Source: Candidatus Mediterraneibacter vanvlietii (lineage in GTDB: Bacteria; Bacillota; Clostridia; Lachnospirales; Lachnospiraceae). Taken from it: DNA of 64,000 nucleotides. The position numbers and the translations under genes were made by a program. Under the pieces are notes generated by a model. The model saw nothing but the letters and a program-made list of their open reading frames with translations. It searched no databases and had not been told where the DNA came from. Of the stretch, positions 19,701-29,107 are shown one piece after another; position 1 is the stretch's first letter, and the number at the start of each line of letters is the position of its first letter. The stretch covers positions 1 to 64,000 of the forward strand of contig DXGZ01000127.1 of assembly GCA_019113645.1 (NCBI GenBank), in the 5' to 3' direction.

Positions 19701-19767
19701 CGGATCTGTCTGGAAGATTAGGACAAAAGGAGAGTTCCTCTTTGAGAAGACAGTTGAGAGTGTATAG
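16735..19767 (+). CDS. GH31 alpha-glucosidase/alpha-xylosidase-like enzyme with ~230 aa helical N-terminal extension
   Basis: GFKTDGGEFVFGDD nucleophile region, AHWAGDERSTF acid/base, FWGWDLAGFSG; GTG 16735 with RBS aaggagg. Confidence 0.88.
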   Translation: MKNNERKVRLINMIRSCIREEAELIFHDLKALLETDGLDYHEMCMALFLTGEYTRISGDMSLFEQNADRIAYLQDKTEEEAYKPHSRMLEETEEDRKEGLYGENYGMAYGALYNSNLFAKREKTAKALHQMKNYAYEHYTCAGKLVDEEHGDRATAQLLWICVPFGLFTPEDLVLVAALDEICDTERQEDFAMLGWYFAEKADYRRARSYLARLDSEDGFIQAVKGIIEEKLRLSGMLSEAPLMHVPCGNFNRYSHQNYERDPWFPKEGEEVFLNVAAWPVRLECIVEAYWESSAGERGAAEGVYQPEYENYRFSIGTFSGGEEITYYFRAGEYCSEKFSFTVLAKETVTEAGSMFENDSEKTLELRTDRGKCFLWIEKREKGQTRYSVTEIGSGECSTREGEWREFILHREIPGWSERIPVREIGFWREGERIFSSFMSADADAEERFYGFGERYNQIDQRGNVVDVYVYNQYKDQGIRTYIPMPYFLSSGGYGVWLDTERYTEFDMCSGGRTYWQVEVQAEGLSWYCFGGTPKEMISQLTVVSGRPAMLPEWAFGPWMSSNNWDSEAEVRKQVELTKKYDIPSTVLVIEAWSDEATYYIFNDAVYEENSGEKGFSYDEFRFPEWGRWPDPKGMVEYLHENGLKCILWQIPIVKYINSLHHLQQDRDEEYALEHGFCAKKKDGTPYRMPEGWFTDSLLVDFTDRDATDWYMDKRKYLVDDVKIDGFKTDGGEFVFGDDVQFSDGRTGREMRNAYPNLYIGEHYRYIHEKREGIVFSRAGHTGAATMPAHWAGDERSTFSAFQRNLCAGLNAGISGIPFWGWDLAGFSGEIPSAELYARSASMAAFCPIMQYHAESKAEFNQDRTPWNIAERRNAPWVIDVYRYYAKLRMAMLPYITEQAEKCVETGVPMMRALWVEFPEDRQAGAIFDQYMFGDDLMAAPIVEKGRTEREVYVPEGEWRNIFTGEVFCGGKTYTMKAAVDEIIVLQRSGSVWKIRTKGEFLFEKTVESV

Positions 19768-19853
19768 AGAAATCTGTTTTGCAGGTGAAGAGGAACGGGC
19801 AGAAAGCCCTGGTTCAGAAAAGAAAAAGCCAGTGAGATAAGGAGGAGATACAG

Positions 19854-21470
19854 ATGGAATGGTGGAAAAAAGCGGTCGTTTACCAGATCTATCCGATGAG
19901 CTTTAAGGACAGCAACCATGATGGGATGGGCGATCTGGGCGGGATCCTGGAGAAAGTGGATTACTTGAAAGAGCTTGGCGTTGACATTGTGTGGATGACG
20001 CCGGTCTATGAGTCGCCAATGGACGACAATGGATATGATATCAGTGATTATTATAAGATCAATCCTCTGTTTGGAACTATGGAGCAGTTTGACGAACTCC
20101 TGGAAGCACTTCACCAGAGAGGAATCCGGCTGATCATGGATCTGGTGGTCAACCATACCAGCGATGAACATGAGTGGTTCAGGCAGGCGAGAAAAGATAG
20201 AAACAGCAAATATCATGACTTCTATATCTGGAAAGATAAGCCGATCACGGATCAGCAGTCCATATTTAGCGGATCCGTCTGGGAGTACAATGAGGAGACA
20301 GACGAATATTATTACCATCTGTTCAGTCGCAGACAGCCGGATCTGAACTGGGACAATCCGGAGGTACGAAAGGAAGTATACCGCCTGATCAACTGGTGGC
20401 TGGACAAAGGGATAGATGGATTCCGAATGGATGTGATCGACCTGATCGGAAAGATTCCGGAGGAGTGTATCCTGACCAGTGAAAAGAGCCATAAATATCT
20501 GCAGGAGATGTATCGGGAGTGCTTTGAGGGAAGGGAAGTCTTTACGGTAGGAGAGACCTCTTATGCAACTCCGGTGAGCGCGCCTCTCTACTCCGCACCG
20601 GAACGAAAAGAGCTGACCATGGTGTTCGGATTTGAGCACCTGGGGTTGGAAGAGGTGAAAGGCAATGGAAAGTGGGATCTGAAGAAACTGGATGTCAACG
20701 AGCTGAAAAAGGTGTTTGCAGTCTGGCAGAATGCCCTTCATGAAAAAGGATGGAATAGCCTGTTCTGGTCTAACCACGACCAGCCCCGCATCGTTTCCAG
20801 AATGGGAGACGACGGGAAATACAGGAAAGAGAGCGCCAAGATGCTCGGCATGATCCTTCATGGGATGCAGGGAACGCCGTATATCTATCAGGGGGAAGAG
20901 ATCGGAATGACAAATGTGAAATTCCCTCTGGAGGACTACAAGGATGTTGAGACCATCAATATGGTGAAAGAGAAACAGGAAGCAGGCTGGTCCATGGATA
21001 AGATTATGCAGGGAATCTATGCGAAAGGGCGGGATAATGCCCGCACACCTATGCAGTGGTCTGCACAGGAATACGGCGGATTCTCAGACCATGAACCCTG
21101 GATCCGAATGAATCCGAATTACGAGATAGTCAATGTAGAGGAAGCCGAAGCAGATAACAATTCCATCTTCCATTTCTATCAGAAGCTGATCCATCTCCGC
21201 AAAGAGTGGGAGATCATCAGCACCGGAGATTTCACCCTGTTGTTCGAGGACGACAGAAACCTGTTTGCATATAAGAGGGAGGCGGATGGGGAACGCCTGA
21301 CCGTGATCGCTAACTTTACCGCCGGGGAGGTGCAGTGCGGGCTGCCGGATGAGATAAAGCCGGGAAGAGGACAGATACTTCTTTCAAATTATGACAGAGA
21401 TTCGGTGGGAAAGAAGATGACGCTCAGACCTTATGAGAGTTTTATGTATTATGAAGAGACAGAAAAGTGA
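19854..21470 (+). CDS. GH13 oligo-1,6-glucosidase / alpha-glucosidase
   Basis: VYQIYPMSFKDSNHDGMGDLGGI, DLVVNHTSDEH, GFRMDVIDLIGK, FWSNHDQPRI, NARTPMQWS. Confidence 0.95.
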   Translation: MEWWKKAVVYQIYPMSFKDSNHDGMGDLGGILEKVDYLKELGVDIVWMTPVYESPMDDNGYDISDYYKINPLFGTMEQFDELLEALHQRGIRLIMDLVVNHTSDEHEWFRQARKDRNSKYHDFYIWKDKPITDQQSIFSGSVWEYNEETDEYYYHLFSRRQPDLNWDNPEVRKEVYRLINWWLDKGIDGFRMDVIDLIGKIPEECILTSEKSHKYLQEMYRECFEGREVFTVGETSYATPVSAPLYSAPERKELTMVFGFEHLGLEEVKGNGKWDLKKLDVNELKKVFAVWQNALHEKGWNSLFWSNHDQPRIVSRMGDDGKYRKESAKMLGMILHGMQGTPYIYQGEEIGMTNVKFPLEDYKDVETINMVKEKQEAGWSMDKIMQGIYAKGRDNARTPMQWSAQEYGGFSDHEPWIRMNPNYEIVNVEEAEADNNSIFHFYQKLIHLRKEWEIISTGDFTLLFEDDRNLFAYKREADGERLTVIANFTAGEVQCGLPDEIKPGRGQILLSNYDRDSVGKKMTLRPYESFMYYEETEK

Positions 21471-21497
21471 TGACTGACGGGAAATAGATATCCCTAT

Positions 21498-21541
21498 ACA
21501 GGGGCCGATGTGATCTCATATGAAATTACATCGGCCCCTGT
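21498..21541. terminator. Terminator-like hairpin after the glucosidase operon
   Basis: ACAGGGGCCGATGT ... ACATCGGCCCCTGT, 14 bp perfect stem. Confidence 0.85.
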
Positions 21542-21585
21542 GTTTATTAACAGTTGCCACGTTCGCACACTTCTGAGGTTTTCTA

Positions 21586-21928
21586 CAGCTATATTGTTAT
21601 TAACTTCCCATTTGTATAAAATAGAAAACAGACTCTATTTCAAGAAACTTTTCTGCGGAGATGGAGGATGTGGGCGGGGTGACTTCGAAGGGAAAGTAGT
21701 GAAACTTGAAGTTCCGTGTACGGACGTTGGGGCAGACGGTGAGATTGTCTGAGCGAATGCGAGTTGCTCACCGTCTGTCCCTGTTTTTAGTCCGTGCCCG
21801 GAACTTTTTAGTTTCATTATTTCCCGGAGCGGAACTCCGAACATATCCTCCATCTCTGCAGAATATATCTTGAAAAACATCTCTGTTTTCGTACGTTCAG
21901 CCAATGAAGATAGGGAACAAAACAGCGG
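21586..21928. repeat. Copy B (complete) of the long inverted-repeat intergenic element
   Basis: Arms: GCGGAGATGGAGGATGTG/CATATCCTCCATCTCTGC; AAGTTCCG/CGGAACTT; GGCAGACGGTGAG/CTCACCGTCTGTCC. Confidence 0.88.
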
Positions 21929-22624
21929 TTATTTCTTCAGCAGCTCCTCGATCAGCCTGGACGCCTCACTCCGTGTAATGGCAGCCGGATCCCATTTGAT
22001 ATCAGCTCGTTTTTTCCGGATCAGATTATTCAGCAGGGCGATCTGTTTTATTGTGGCTGGCTGCGGTTTTTTCACCCTGTATGTAAGCTGGACCGGCTGA
22101 AAGAGTTTCGGATCATCCGCCTCAAAATAATGGGCAAGGGTCTGGTACAGCTTGGCGGTTGCCAGCGCGTCATGGTAGGCGCGGTGTGCGGCTCTGTTTT
22201 CAATATTATAATAAGCGCAGAGGCTGCCAAGACTTTTGGAATCAAGATCACTGTGCACCTTTTTGGCGATCTTAAGTGTATCGATGCCCAGTTTTTCAAA
22301 TGGAAGTCCGTCGGCAGCAGCGCTGCATTTCATAAAACTGTAGTCAAAAGAAACGTTGTGGCCGATGAGAATGTCATTCTCGCAGAAATCGAGAAAATCA
22401 GAGACCACTTCACATCTCGGCCGGGCGCCGGCAACCATTTCATTTGTGATTCCGGTAAGATTGGTGATCGCGGCTGATATCGGCGCTGCGGGATGGATAA
22501 ATTCCATAAAACGTTCCGCAACTTTTCCGTCCCGGACTTTCAGTGCGCCGATCTCTATGATTTCGTTTTCCATCGGGTTGAGCCCGGTGGTCTCCACGTC
22601 AAATGCAATGTATGATTTTAACAT
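21929..22624 (-). CDS. DnaQ-like 3'-5' exonuclease
   Basis: FDVETTGLNPMENEIIEIGALKV, GHNVSFDYSFM, HRAYHDALAT exonuclease motifs. Confidence 0.92.
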   Translation of the reverse strand: MLKSYIAFDVETTGLNPMENEIIEIGALKVRDGKVAERFMEFIHPAAPISAAITNLTGITNEMVAGARPRCEVVSDFLDFCENDILIGHNVSFDYSFMKCSAAADGLPFEKLGIDTLKIAKKVHSDLDSKSLGSLCAYYNIENRAAHRAYHDALATAKLYQTLAHYFEADDPKLFQPVQLTYRVKKPQPATIKQIALLNNLIRKKRADIKWDPAAITRSEASRLIEELLKK

Positions 22625-22835
22625 AATATTACAGCTCCTTTTCTTTCTGTTATTATAATGGATCAGCCTGGGAAAATCCATTGCTTTTAATCTTGATCTT
22701 TTTTAATCTCAAAAATATAATGAAAAAATAAAAAATATTAAAAAAATATAAAAATGCGTCATTTACAAGAGGAGGCTTCGCTGATATACTAAATTACAGC
22801 GTTAAAATTTTGCTAAGAAAAGGAGGGCAAAATCA

Positions 22836-24326
22836 ATGATTACATTTATTATTGGTCTCGTGATTCTTTTTGTGGGAGCAGCGCTCTACGGAAAGTTCTG
22901 CGAGAAAGTATTCGGTCCTGACGACAGGAAAACACCTGCATACACGAAACAGGACGGCGTAGATTATGTACCTATGAAAGGATGGAAGAACAGCCTGATC
23001 AACCTGCTGAATATCGCGGGTACAGGTCCGATCCTCGGACCGATTCAGGGAATCTTGTTTGGCCCGATCGCGTTTATCACGATTCCGATCGGAAATATTA
23101 TCGGCGGTGCGATGCACGATTATTTCTCCGGTATGATCTGCCTGCGTGACGGCGGAACCCAGATGCCAGACATGATCCGCAAGTACAGCAACAAGGGTGT
23201 TTATACGTTCTATCAGATCTTCTGCAGTCTTCTGCTTCTTCTGGTAGGTGCGGTGTTTATCTATACACCGGGCGATATCGCGGCGACTCAGGTGTTTGGA
23301 TTTGACGGAGCCGTGGATTCTGTATCCACATGGGTGATTTACGGAGTGATCTTTGTATATTATCTGATTGCGACAGTATTCCCGATTGATAAGATCATCG
23401 GAAGGATTTATCCGATCTTTGGTGCGATCCTTCTGTTCTCGGCAGTCGGAGTATTTATCGGTATCTTTGCATTCGGATTCCCGCTCACTGAGATCTGGGA
23501 GGACTGGAATGTAGGACTCGTTGCATATGGCAATTACTTCAGCGCTAACCACTTTATTCCGATCTTCTTCATTACAGTAGCGTGCGGTATTCTCTCAGGA
23601 TTCCACTCTACACAGACGGCGATTATCTCCCGTACAATGAAGAGTGAGAAAGAGGGACGGATGACATTCTACAATATGATGGTAATCGAAGGCTTCATCG
23701 CTATGGTATGGGCAGCAGGAGCAATGGGAGTTTACAACCTGGGGCTTCAGGCAGCGGACGCTTCTCTTGCGACAGCTACAATCGGCGTTGTATGTAAACA
23801 CATCCTCGGACCGGTGGGAGGAATTATCGCGCTTCTCGGTGTTATCGTACTGCCGATTACATCAGGTGATACAGCGCTTCGTGCTCTTCGTCTGGCAGTT
23901 GCGGACGGGCTTCATATTGATCAGAAGTCGACAAAGAAGCGACTTGGGCTTGCGGCAATTATTTTTATTCTTGTTGCTGTGATCCTCGTATTTGCAAAGA
24001 GCAATGCAGACGGATTTAATATCCTGTGGAGATACTTTGCGTGGTCCAACCAGAGCCTGTCCCTGTTTGCATTCCTTGCCATCACGGTATGGATGTTTGA
24101 GACGGGACGGAATAAATACGTATGGATGCCATTGATTCCGGGGGCATGGTATACATTTGTGACTGTTACATACATTGCCAATGCAAAGATCGGATTCAAT
24201 ATTCCGTGGTTCGGCGCTTATATCATCGGTGTTGCTGCAGCAGTGGCTTATGTGGGCGTGCTTCTCTGGTACGGAAAGAAACGCTCCGCAATGAAAGCCA
24301 AGAAAGCAGAAAAAAATAAAAAATAG
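22836..24326 (+). CDS. CstA-family carbon starvation / peptide-pyruvate transporter
   Basis: NIAGTGPILGPIQGILFGP, GGAMHDYFSG, ITSGDTALRALRL. Confidence 0.92.
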   Translation: MITFIIGLVILFVGAALYGKFCEKVFGPDDRKTPAYTKQDGVDYVPMKGWKNSLINLLNIAGTGPILGPIQGILFGPIAFITIPIGNIIGGAMHDYFSGMICLRDGGTQMPDMIRKYSNKGVYTFYQIFCSLLLLLVGAVFIYTPGDIAATQVFGFDGAVDSVSTWVIYGVIFVYYLIATVFPIDKIIGRIYPIFGAILLFSAVGVFIGIFAFGFPLTEIWEDWNVGLVAYGNYFSANHFIPIFFITVACGILSGFHSTQTAIISRTMKSEKEGRMTFYNMMVIEGFIAMVWAAGAMGVYNLGLQAADASLATATIGVVCKHILGPVGGIIALLGVIVLPITSGDTALRALRLAVADGLHIDQKSTKKRLGLAAIIFILVAVILVFAKSNADGFNILWRYFAWSNQSLSLFAFLAITVWMFETGRNKYVWMPLIPGAWYTFVTVTYIANAKIGFNIPWFGAYIIGVAAAVAYVGVLLWYGKKRSAMKAKKAEKNKK

Positions 24327-24370
24327 GACTGAGCCCTGAAAAAGGGCGGTATTTGACTGGGATGAGAGAG

Positions 24371-24420
24371 AAGAGGGAAGCCGTGCTGCCTGAAAATGAG
24401 GCAGTGCGGCTTCCCTCTTT
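24371..24420 (+). terminator. Rho-independent terminator
   Basis: GAGGGAAGCCGtgCTGCCT-gaaaatg-AGGCAGtgCGGCTTCCCTC-TTT. Confidence 0.85.
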
Positions 24421-24625
24421 GGTCAGCCGGGTATCCCCTGCCGGGAGTGGGAGTTGGGAGAAGTATTCTTTCAGGAGTTCAGCGGGCTGCTGAGACTTCG
24501 GAATTGATTTTTTCATTTGTATGCAATATAATGAACCCGAACCGGAGCAATCCCGACGTATTGCGGGATGTTCACACCTGATCGGATCACGGTTCGAAAT
24601 AATATCAGAAAGGGGAAACGAACCT

Positions 24626-25825
24626 ATGTTAAAAGGAAAGACCGTTCTGCTGGGAGTGTCAGGCAGCATCGCCGCGTATAAAACAGCATATCTGGCGAGC
24701 GCACTGAAGAAACTGAACGCAGACGTCCATGTCCTGATGACACGAAACGCGACGAATTTCATCAACCCGATTACGTTTGAAACACTGACAGGCAACAAAT
24801 GTCTGGTGGATACGTTTGACCGGAATTTTGAGTTCAGCGTAGAACATGTGTCTCTGGCAAAGCAGGCAGATGTGGTTATGATTGCGCCTGCCAGCGCGAA
24901 TGTAATCGGAAAGCTTGCGCACGGCATCGCGGATGATATGCTGACTACTACGGTAATGGCGTGCAAATGTCAGAAGATTATCGCGCCTGCGATGAACACG
25001 AACATGTTTGAAAATCCGGTTGTCCAGGATAATCTGCAGATCCTCCGGAACTACGGGTATGAAGTGATCAGCCCTGCAACAGGATATCTGGCATGCGGCG
25101 ACACGGGAGCCGGGAAGATGCCGGAGCCGGAACTTCTTCTGGAGTATATCCTGCAGGAGATTGCGTTTGAAAAAGATATGGACGGGCTGAAGGTTCTGGT
25201 GACCGCGGGGCCGACCCGGGAAGCTGTCGATCCGGTGCGCTATATCACGAATCATTCCACCGGAAAGATGGGCTATGCCATTGCCAGAACATGTGTGAGA
25301 CGCGGCGCGGACGTTACGCTTGTGAGCGGTCCGTCGGCACTGAAACCGCCGGAGTTTGTAAACGTGATTTCTGTCAAATCCGCAAAGGATATGTTTGATG
25401 CGGTTACAGGAATTGCGAAAGAGCAGGATATTATCATCAAGGCGGCTGCGGTGGCGGACTACCGGCCAAAACATGTCAGCGCTGAAAAGGTGAAGAAACA
25501 GGATGGCACTCTTACTCTTGAGATGGAACGGACAGATGATATTCTTGCGTATCTTGGAGAGCATAAGAGAGAAGGACAGTTTCTCTGTGGATTTGCCATG
25601 GAAACGGAAAATCTGCTGGAGAATTCCAGAAAGAAACTGGCGAAAAAACATCTGGATATGGTTGTGGCCAACAGCCTGAGAGTTCAGGGGGCCGGATTCG
25701 GCGGCGACACGAATGTGGTTACAATTATTACGGATAATGAGGAAGTTTCACTCGGAAAAATGTCAAAAGAGGAGACAGCCTCACACATACTGGATAAAAT
25801 CCTTGAGCTGAGAAGTGACATCTGA
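24626..25825 (+). CDS. coaBC: Bifunctional PPC decarboxylase / PPC synthetase
   Basis: GVSGSIAAYKTAYL, APAMNTNMFENPVVQ, TAGPTREAVDPVRYITNHSTGKMGYA. Confidence 0.96.
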   Translation: MLKGKTVLLGVSGSIAAYKTAYLASALKKLNADVHVLMTRNATNFINPITFETLTGNKCLVDTFDRNFEFSVEHVSLAKQADVVMIAPASANVIGKLAHGIADDMLTTTVMACKCQKIIAPAMNTNMFENPVVQDNLQILRNYGYEVISPATGYLACGDTGAGKMPEPELLLEYILQEIAFEKDMDGLKVLVTAGPTREAVDPVRYITNHSTGKMGYAIARTCVRRGADVTLVSGPSALKPPEFVNVISVKSAKDMFDAVTGIAKEQDIIIKAAAVADYRPKHVSAEKVKKQDGTLTLEMERTDDILAYLGEHKREGQFLCGFAMETENLLENSRKKLAKKHLDMVVANSLRVQGAGFGGDTNVVTIITDNEEVSLGKMSKEETASHILDKILELRSDI

Positions 25826-25971
25826 GATGGAGTCCGGCAGAGGAAGAAACTGAGATGGATTTATCCGGGAAAAATTTATCCAGGAGAAATCTTTGAAATG
25901 AAACTGCGGAAATATGATTTCCGCGCCAAAAGTATTGTATCCCGCAGGGGAATGATAACAAGGAGGCAATT

Positions 25972-26670
25972 ATGAACAATTCAACAGGAAACAACACAGC
26001 CGGGAGCAGACCGGCAGGAAGCAGATACAGTGTAAAGAGCATGGTTCAGGTGGCGATATTCGGTGCAATCATATGCATCCTGGCCTTTACCCCCTTTCTG
26101 GGCTATATCCCGCTTGGATTTACAAGGGCAACGATTATACATGTCCCCGTGATTATCGCTTCACTGCTGATGGGACCGAAGAAAGGAGGAGTTCTTGGAT
26201 TCCTCTTCGGTCTGACAAGTTTTATTAATAACACGATAAATCCAACGGTGACTTCGTTTGTATTTACACCTTTCTATAACCTGGGCGAGGTCAGCGGCGG
26301 AATCGGAAGTGTGATTATCTGTTTCGTCCCCCGCATCCTGGTTGGAATTGTACCGTTTTACGTATATAAGCTGGTAATGCGGTTTGTCAGTGAAGAGACG
26401 AAGAAAAAAGGAGTTTCCAGTATCGGTCTGATCCTGGCCGGAGTGACAGGTTCGCTGGTGAACACCCTTCTCGTGATGAATCTGATCTTTGTATTCTTCC
26501 GGGAGGCATATGCACAGGCGAATGAAGTGGCGGTATCAGCGGTATATACATTTATATTATCCGTTATCGGGATGAACGGTGTGCCGGAGGCGATTGTGGC
26601 TGGAGTGATTACTCTGTGTATCGGCAGAGCGCTTATGAAGAAAACTGTGAGGGAAAGGCTGGGATTTTAG
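25972..26670 (+). CDS. ECF transporter S-component, probably pantothenate
   Basis: Multi-TM S-component; flanked by coaBC and coaX. Confidence 0.8.
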   Translation: MNNSTGNNTAGSRPAGSRYSVKSMVQVAIFGAIICILAFTPFLGYIPLGFTRATIIHVPVIIASLLMGPKKGGVLGFLFGLTSFINNTINPTVTSFVFTPFYNLGEVSGGIGSVIICFVPRILVGIVPFYVYKLVMRFVSEETKKKGVSSIGLILAGVTGSLVNTLLVMNLIFVFFREAYAQANEVAVSAVYTFILSVIGMNGVPEAIVAGVITLCIGRALMKKTVRERLGF

Positions 26671-26672
26671 AG

Positions 26673-27440
26673 ATGATTTTGGCTGTTGATATCGGAAATA
26701 CGAACATAGTGATCGGGTGTATTGAAGGTTCCGAATGTGTTTTTGTGGAAAGGCTTTCCACAGTCCGGACAAAAACTGAACTGGAGTATGCCATTGACAT
26801 TAAAAATGTACTGGATATCTACCATATAAAGAAAGCGGATCTGGAAGGCGGGATTATTTCGTCCGTTGTCCCGCAGATTACAACCGTGGCAAAACTGGCG
26901 GTTGAAAAGATACTGAAAAAAGAGGTGCTGGTTGTAGGCGCCGGGATCAAGACCGGGCTCAACATACGTATAGACAATCCGGCGCAGCTTGGCAGTGATC
27001 TGGTGGTCGATTCCGTGGCAGCGCTTGCGGAATATCCGGTTCCGCTTCTCGTATTCGATATGGGTACAGCCAATACAGTGTGCGTGATCGACAGACACAA
27101 AAACTATATTGGCGGCATGATCTATCCGGGAATTGGCGTATCGCTTGATTCCCTGACTGAAAATGCGTCTCAGCTCGGCGGTATCAGCCTGGAAGCGCCG
27201 GAACATATTATCGGGAAAAATACGGTTGATTGTATGAAGAGCGGGGCGATCTACAGTTCCGCCGCCGCGATAGACGGAATTATCGACCGGTTGTCAGAAG
27301 AGCTGGAGGGAGAAGTCACTGTGATCGCCACCGGAGGGCTGGCGAAAAAGATCGTCCCCCACTGCAGAAGAAAAATTATTCTGGATGATAATCTGCTGCT
27401 GAAGGGACTGGCGGTGATATACAGGAAGAATCGGAGATGA
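26673..27440 (+). CDS. coaX: Type III pantothenate kinase
   Basis: MILAVDIGNTNIVIG, DMGTANTVCVID, GGMIYPGIGVSLDSL. Confidence 0.96.
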   Translation: MILAVDIGNTNIVIGCIEGSECVFVERLSTVRTKTELEYAIDIKNVLDIYHIKKADLEGGIISSVVPQITTVAKLAVEKILKKEVLVVGAGIKTGLNIRIDNPAQLGSDLVVDSVAALAEYPVPLLVFDMGTANTVCVIDRHKNYIGGMIYPGIGVSLDSLTENASQLGGISLEAPEHIIGKNTVDCMKSGAIYSSAAAIDGIIDRLSEELEGEVTVIATGGLAKKIVPHCRRKIILDDNLLLKGLAVIYRKNRR

Positions 27441-27441
27441 A

Positions 27442-27750
27442 TCTGAGTTTGTCGAGACGGGAACTGTGCGTCTACAGAACTTTTTTAACTAATCGGCAGA
27501 CGCCGGGAAAGAAGAGACTGTAACGCGATGCTGAGCCCGCTCCTTCAACTCTTCGAATGTATGTAACAAGAATCCCAAATGGTCGTGCAAAGGCACTCTC
27601 ATTTGGGATTCTTTAACATACAGAACGAAGGATTTTCATACGCTCCTGCTCTGAATGCATCGCTTATACAGTCTCTTCTTTCCCGGCTTCCCCCAATCGG
27701 TAAAAACAGCTCCGGTCAGATCGTTCCCGGCTCGACATACTCGCGATTCA
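27442..27750. repeat. Long imperfect inverted repeat (~300 bp)
   Basis: 21 bp perfect arm GCCGGGAAAGAAGAGACTGTA (27502-27522)/(27667-27687); inner 14 bp AAGAATCCCAAATG (27568-27581)/(27600-27613); outer TGTCGAG.CGGGAAC arms. Confidence 0.85.
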
Positions 27751-27794
27751 AGAACAAAAGAAGAAGTTGGAAGGTTATTGACTAAGATTTTTTC

Positions 27795-27985
27795 GAAATC
27801 TGAATTTGCTCTGACTCTTCTGATTTGAAGAACGCAGAGAACTGCGGAATATAAGTCTGGATCGCTTTTCAAAGGGAAGGAGCAAAAGACAATGCCCCTC
27901 CCCTTTGAATACGGCTTTACAAACTTTATTCCGCGGTTCTCGGACGATTCTCCTGCTCAGAAGAATCAGACAAACTCAGATCTTA
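27795..27985. repeat. Second long imperfect inverted repeat (~190 bp), likely also glgCD terminator
   Basis: TTCAAAGGGaAGGAG/CTCCCCTTTGAA core; GAGAACTGCGGAATATAA/TTTATTCCGCGGTTCTC; ATCTGAATTTG/CAAACTCAGAT outer. Confidence 0.82.
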
Positions 27986-29107
27986 CAATGCATCTCCTCG
28001 TTTGATGTATCCCGGAGTCTCCGGCGGAGCGATGATTCTCTTTCCGCGAATCAGACGGGCATGTTTATCAACCATCATGTTTTCTACATGTACGCCTTTT
28101 CCGATTACTACACCTGCAGAGATCACGCAGTTCTTTACAATAGCGCCCGGTTTGATGACACAGCCTCTTCCGATGATGGAATTCTCGATGCTTCCCTCGA
28201 TCAGGCATCCGTTGGACACAACAGAGGAGGTTACCTTGCTGCCGTCAAAATATTTTGTCGGGCAGGAGTCATTGGTGCGTGTATATACCGGCCAGTCTTT
28301 GTCAAACAGGTTCATTGCGTTCTTCAGATCGATCAGAGCCATATTTGCCTTGTAATAGCTCTTGAAATCTGTAACAGCTGCGAAAAATCCGCGGTGCGGT
28401 ACCGCACGGATATCAAGGTTTTCGCATTCTTCGTCGATGATGTCGGCAAATGTGTACATGGAAGACATCTTGTGTGCCTTGTTGACCAGGTCAAGGAAGA
28501 GCTCCTTGGTCATAACATAGGTATCCATGAAGATGTTTCTGTTTTTGGCGTTTCCACGGTTTGGCTCGATGGAGAGAACACCTTTCTGCTTGTTGATATT
28601 CAGGGTATCGCAGGTAAGGTATTCCTCTTTCGCGTTGTCCACTGCGTGGTACATCAGAGAGATGTCTGCTCCGGACTCAACATGTTCTTCAATAAATTCG
28701 CTGTAATCTGCTGTGTAGATCATATAGCTCGGCGCGATAACTACATACGGCTGAGTCATTCTCTCGATGCAGTCCATGTTTTCGATGTATGCGGCGATAT
28801 CTGTGTTGTAAATATCATTTACCTGATTAGACTCAGCATACATGATACTCAGGCTGCCGCGCTTGGAGTTGATGTTATAGTGACGTCCTGTTCCGAGGTG
28901 CTCGGTAAGGGAACGCGGTTTTCTGCGGACATAGACCTGAATGTTGTCGATTCCGCTGTTGCTCATATTAGAAATCGGGAAATCGATGATGCGGTATCTT
29001 CCAAGGAAGGAAAAAGCTCCTACAGGGCGGTATTCCTGGAGGCCGTCTACCTGAATGTGATTTCCGGCAAAATTAACAATTCCAAATGCCTTATTCATAT
29101 TATTCAT
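27983..29107 (-). CDS. glgD: Glucose-1-phosphate adenylyltransferase subunit GlgD
   Basis: [34 protein letters not shown]. Confidence 0.94.
   Translation of the reverse strand: MNNMNKAFGIVNFAGNHIQVDGLQEYRPVGAFSFLGRYRIIDFPISNMSNSGIDNIQVYVRRKPRSLTEHLGTGRHYNINSKRGSLSIMYAESNQVNDIYNTDIAAYIENMDCIERMTQPYVVIAPSYMIYTADYSEFIEEHVESGADISLMYHAVDNAKEEYLTCDTLNINKQKGVLSIEPNRGNAKNRNIFMDTYVMTKELFLDLVNKAHKMSSMYTFADIIDEECENLDIRAVPHRGFFAAVTDFKSYYKANMALIDLKNAMNLFDKDWPVYTRTNDSCPTKYFDGSKVTSSVVSNGCLIEGSIENSIIGRGCVIKPGAIVKNCVISAGVVIGKGVHVENMMVDKHARLIRGKRIIAPPETPGYIKRGDAL

Noticed and set aside
19653-20861. 402 aa - strand ORF opposite GH31/GH13 genes
   Set aside because: Shadow ORF; GH13 catalytic motifs confirm the + strand frame.
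21635-21904. 89 aa - strand ORF (and 21510-21752 + ORF)
   Set aside because: Lies inside repeat copy B; hairpin arms explain the sequence and no coding signal is evident.
25906-25924. GCGGAAAT-atg-ATTTCCGC hairpin upstream of the ECF S-component gene
   Set aside because: Perfect but short; a 3 nt loop 8 bp stem is not enough to claim a riboswitch or operator without conservation data.
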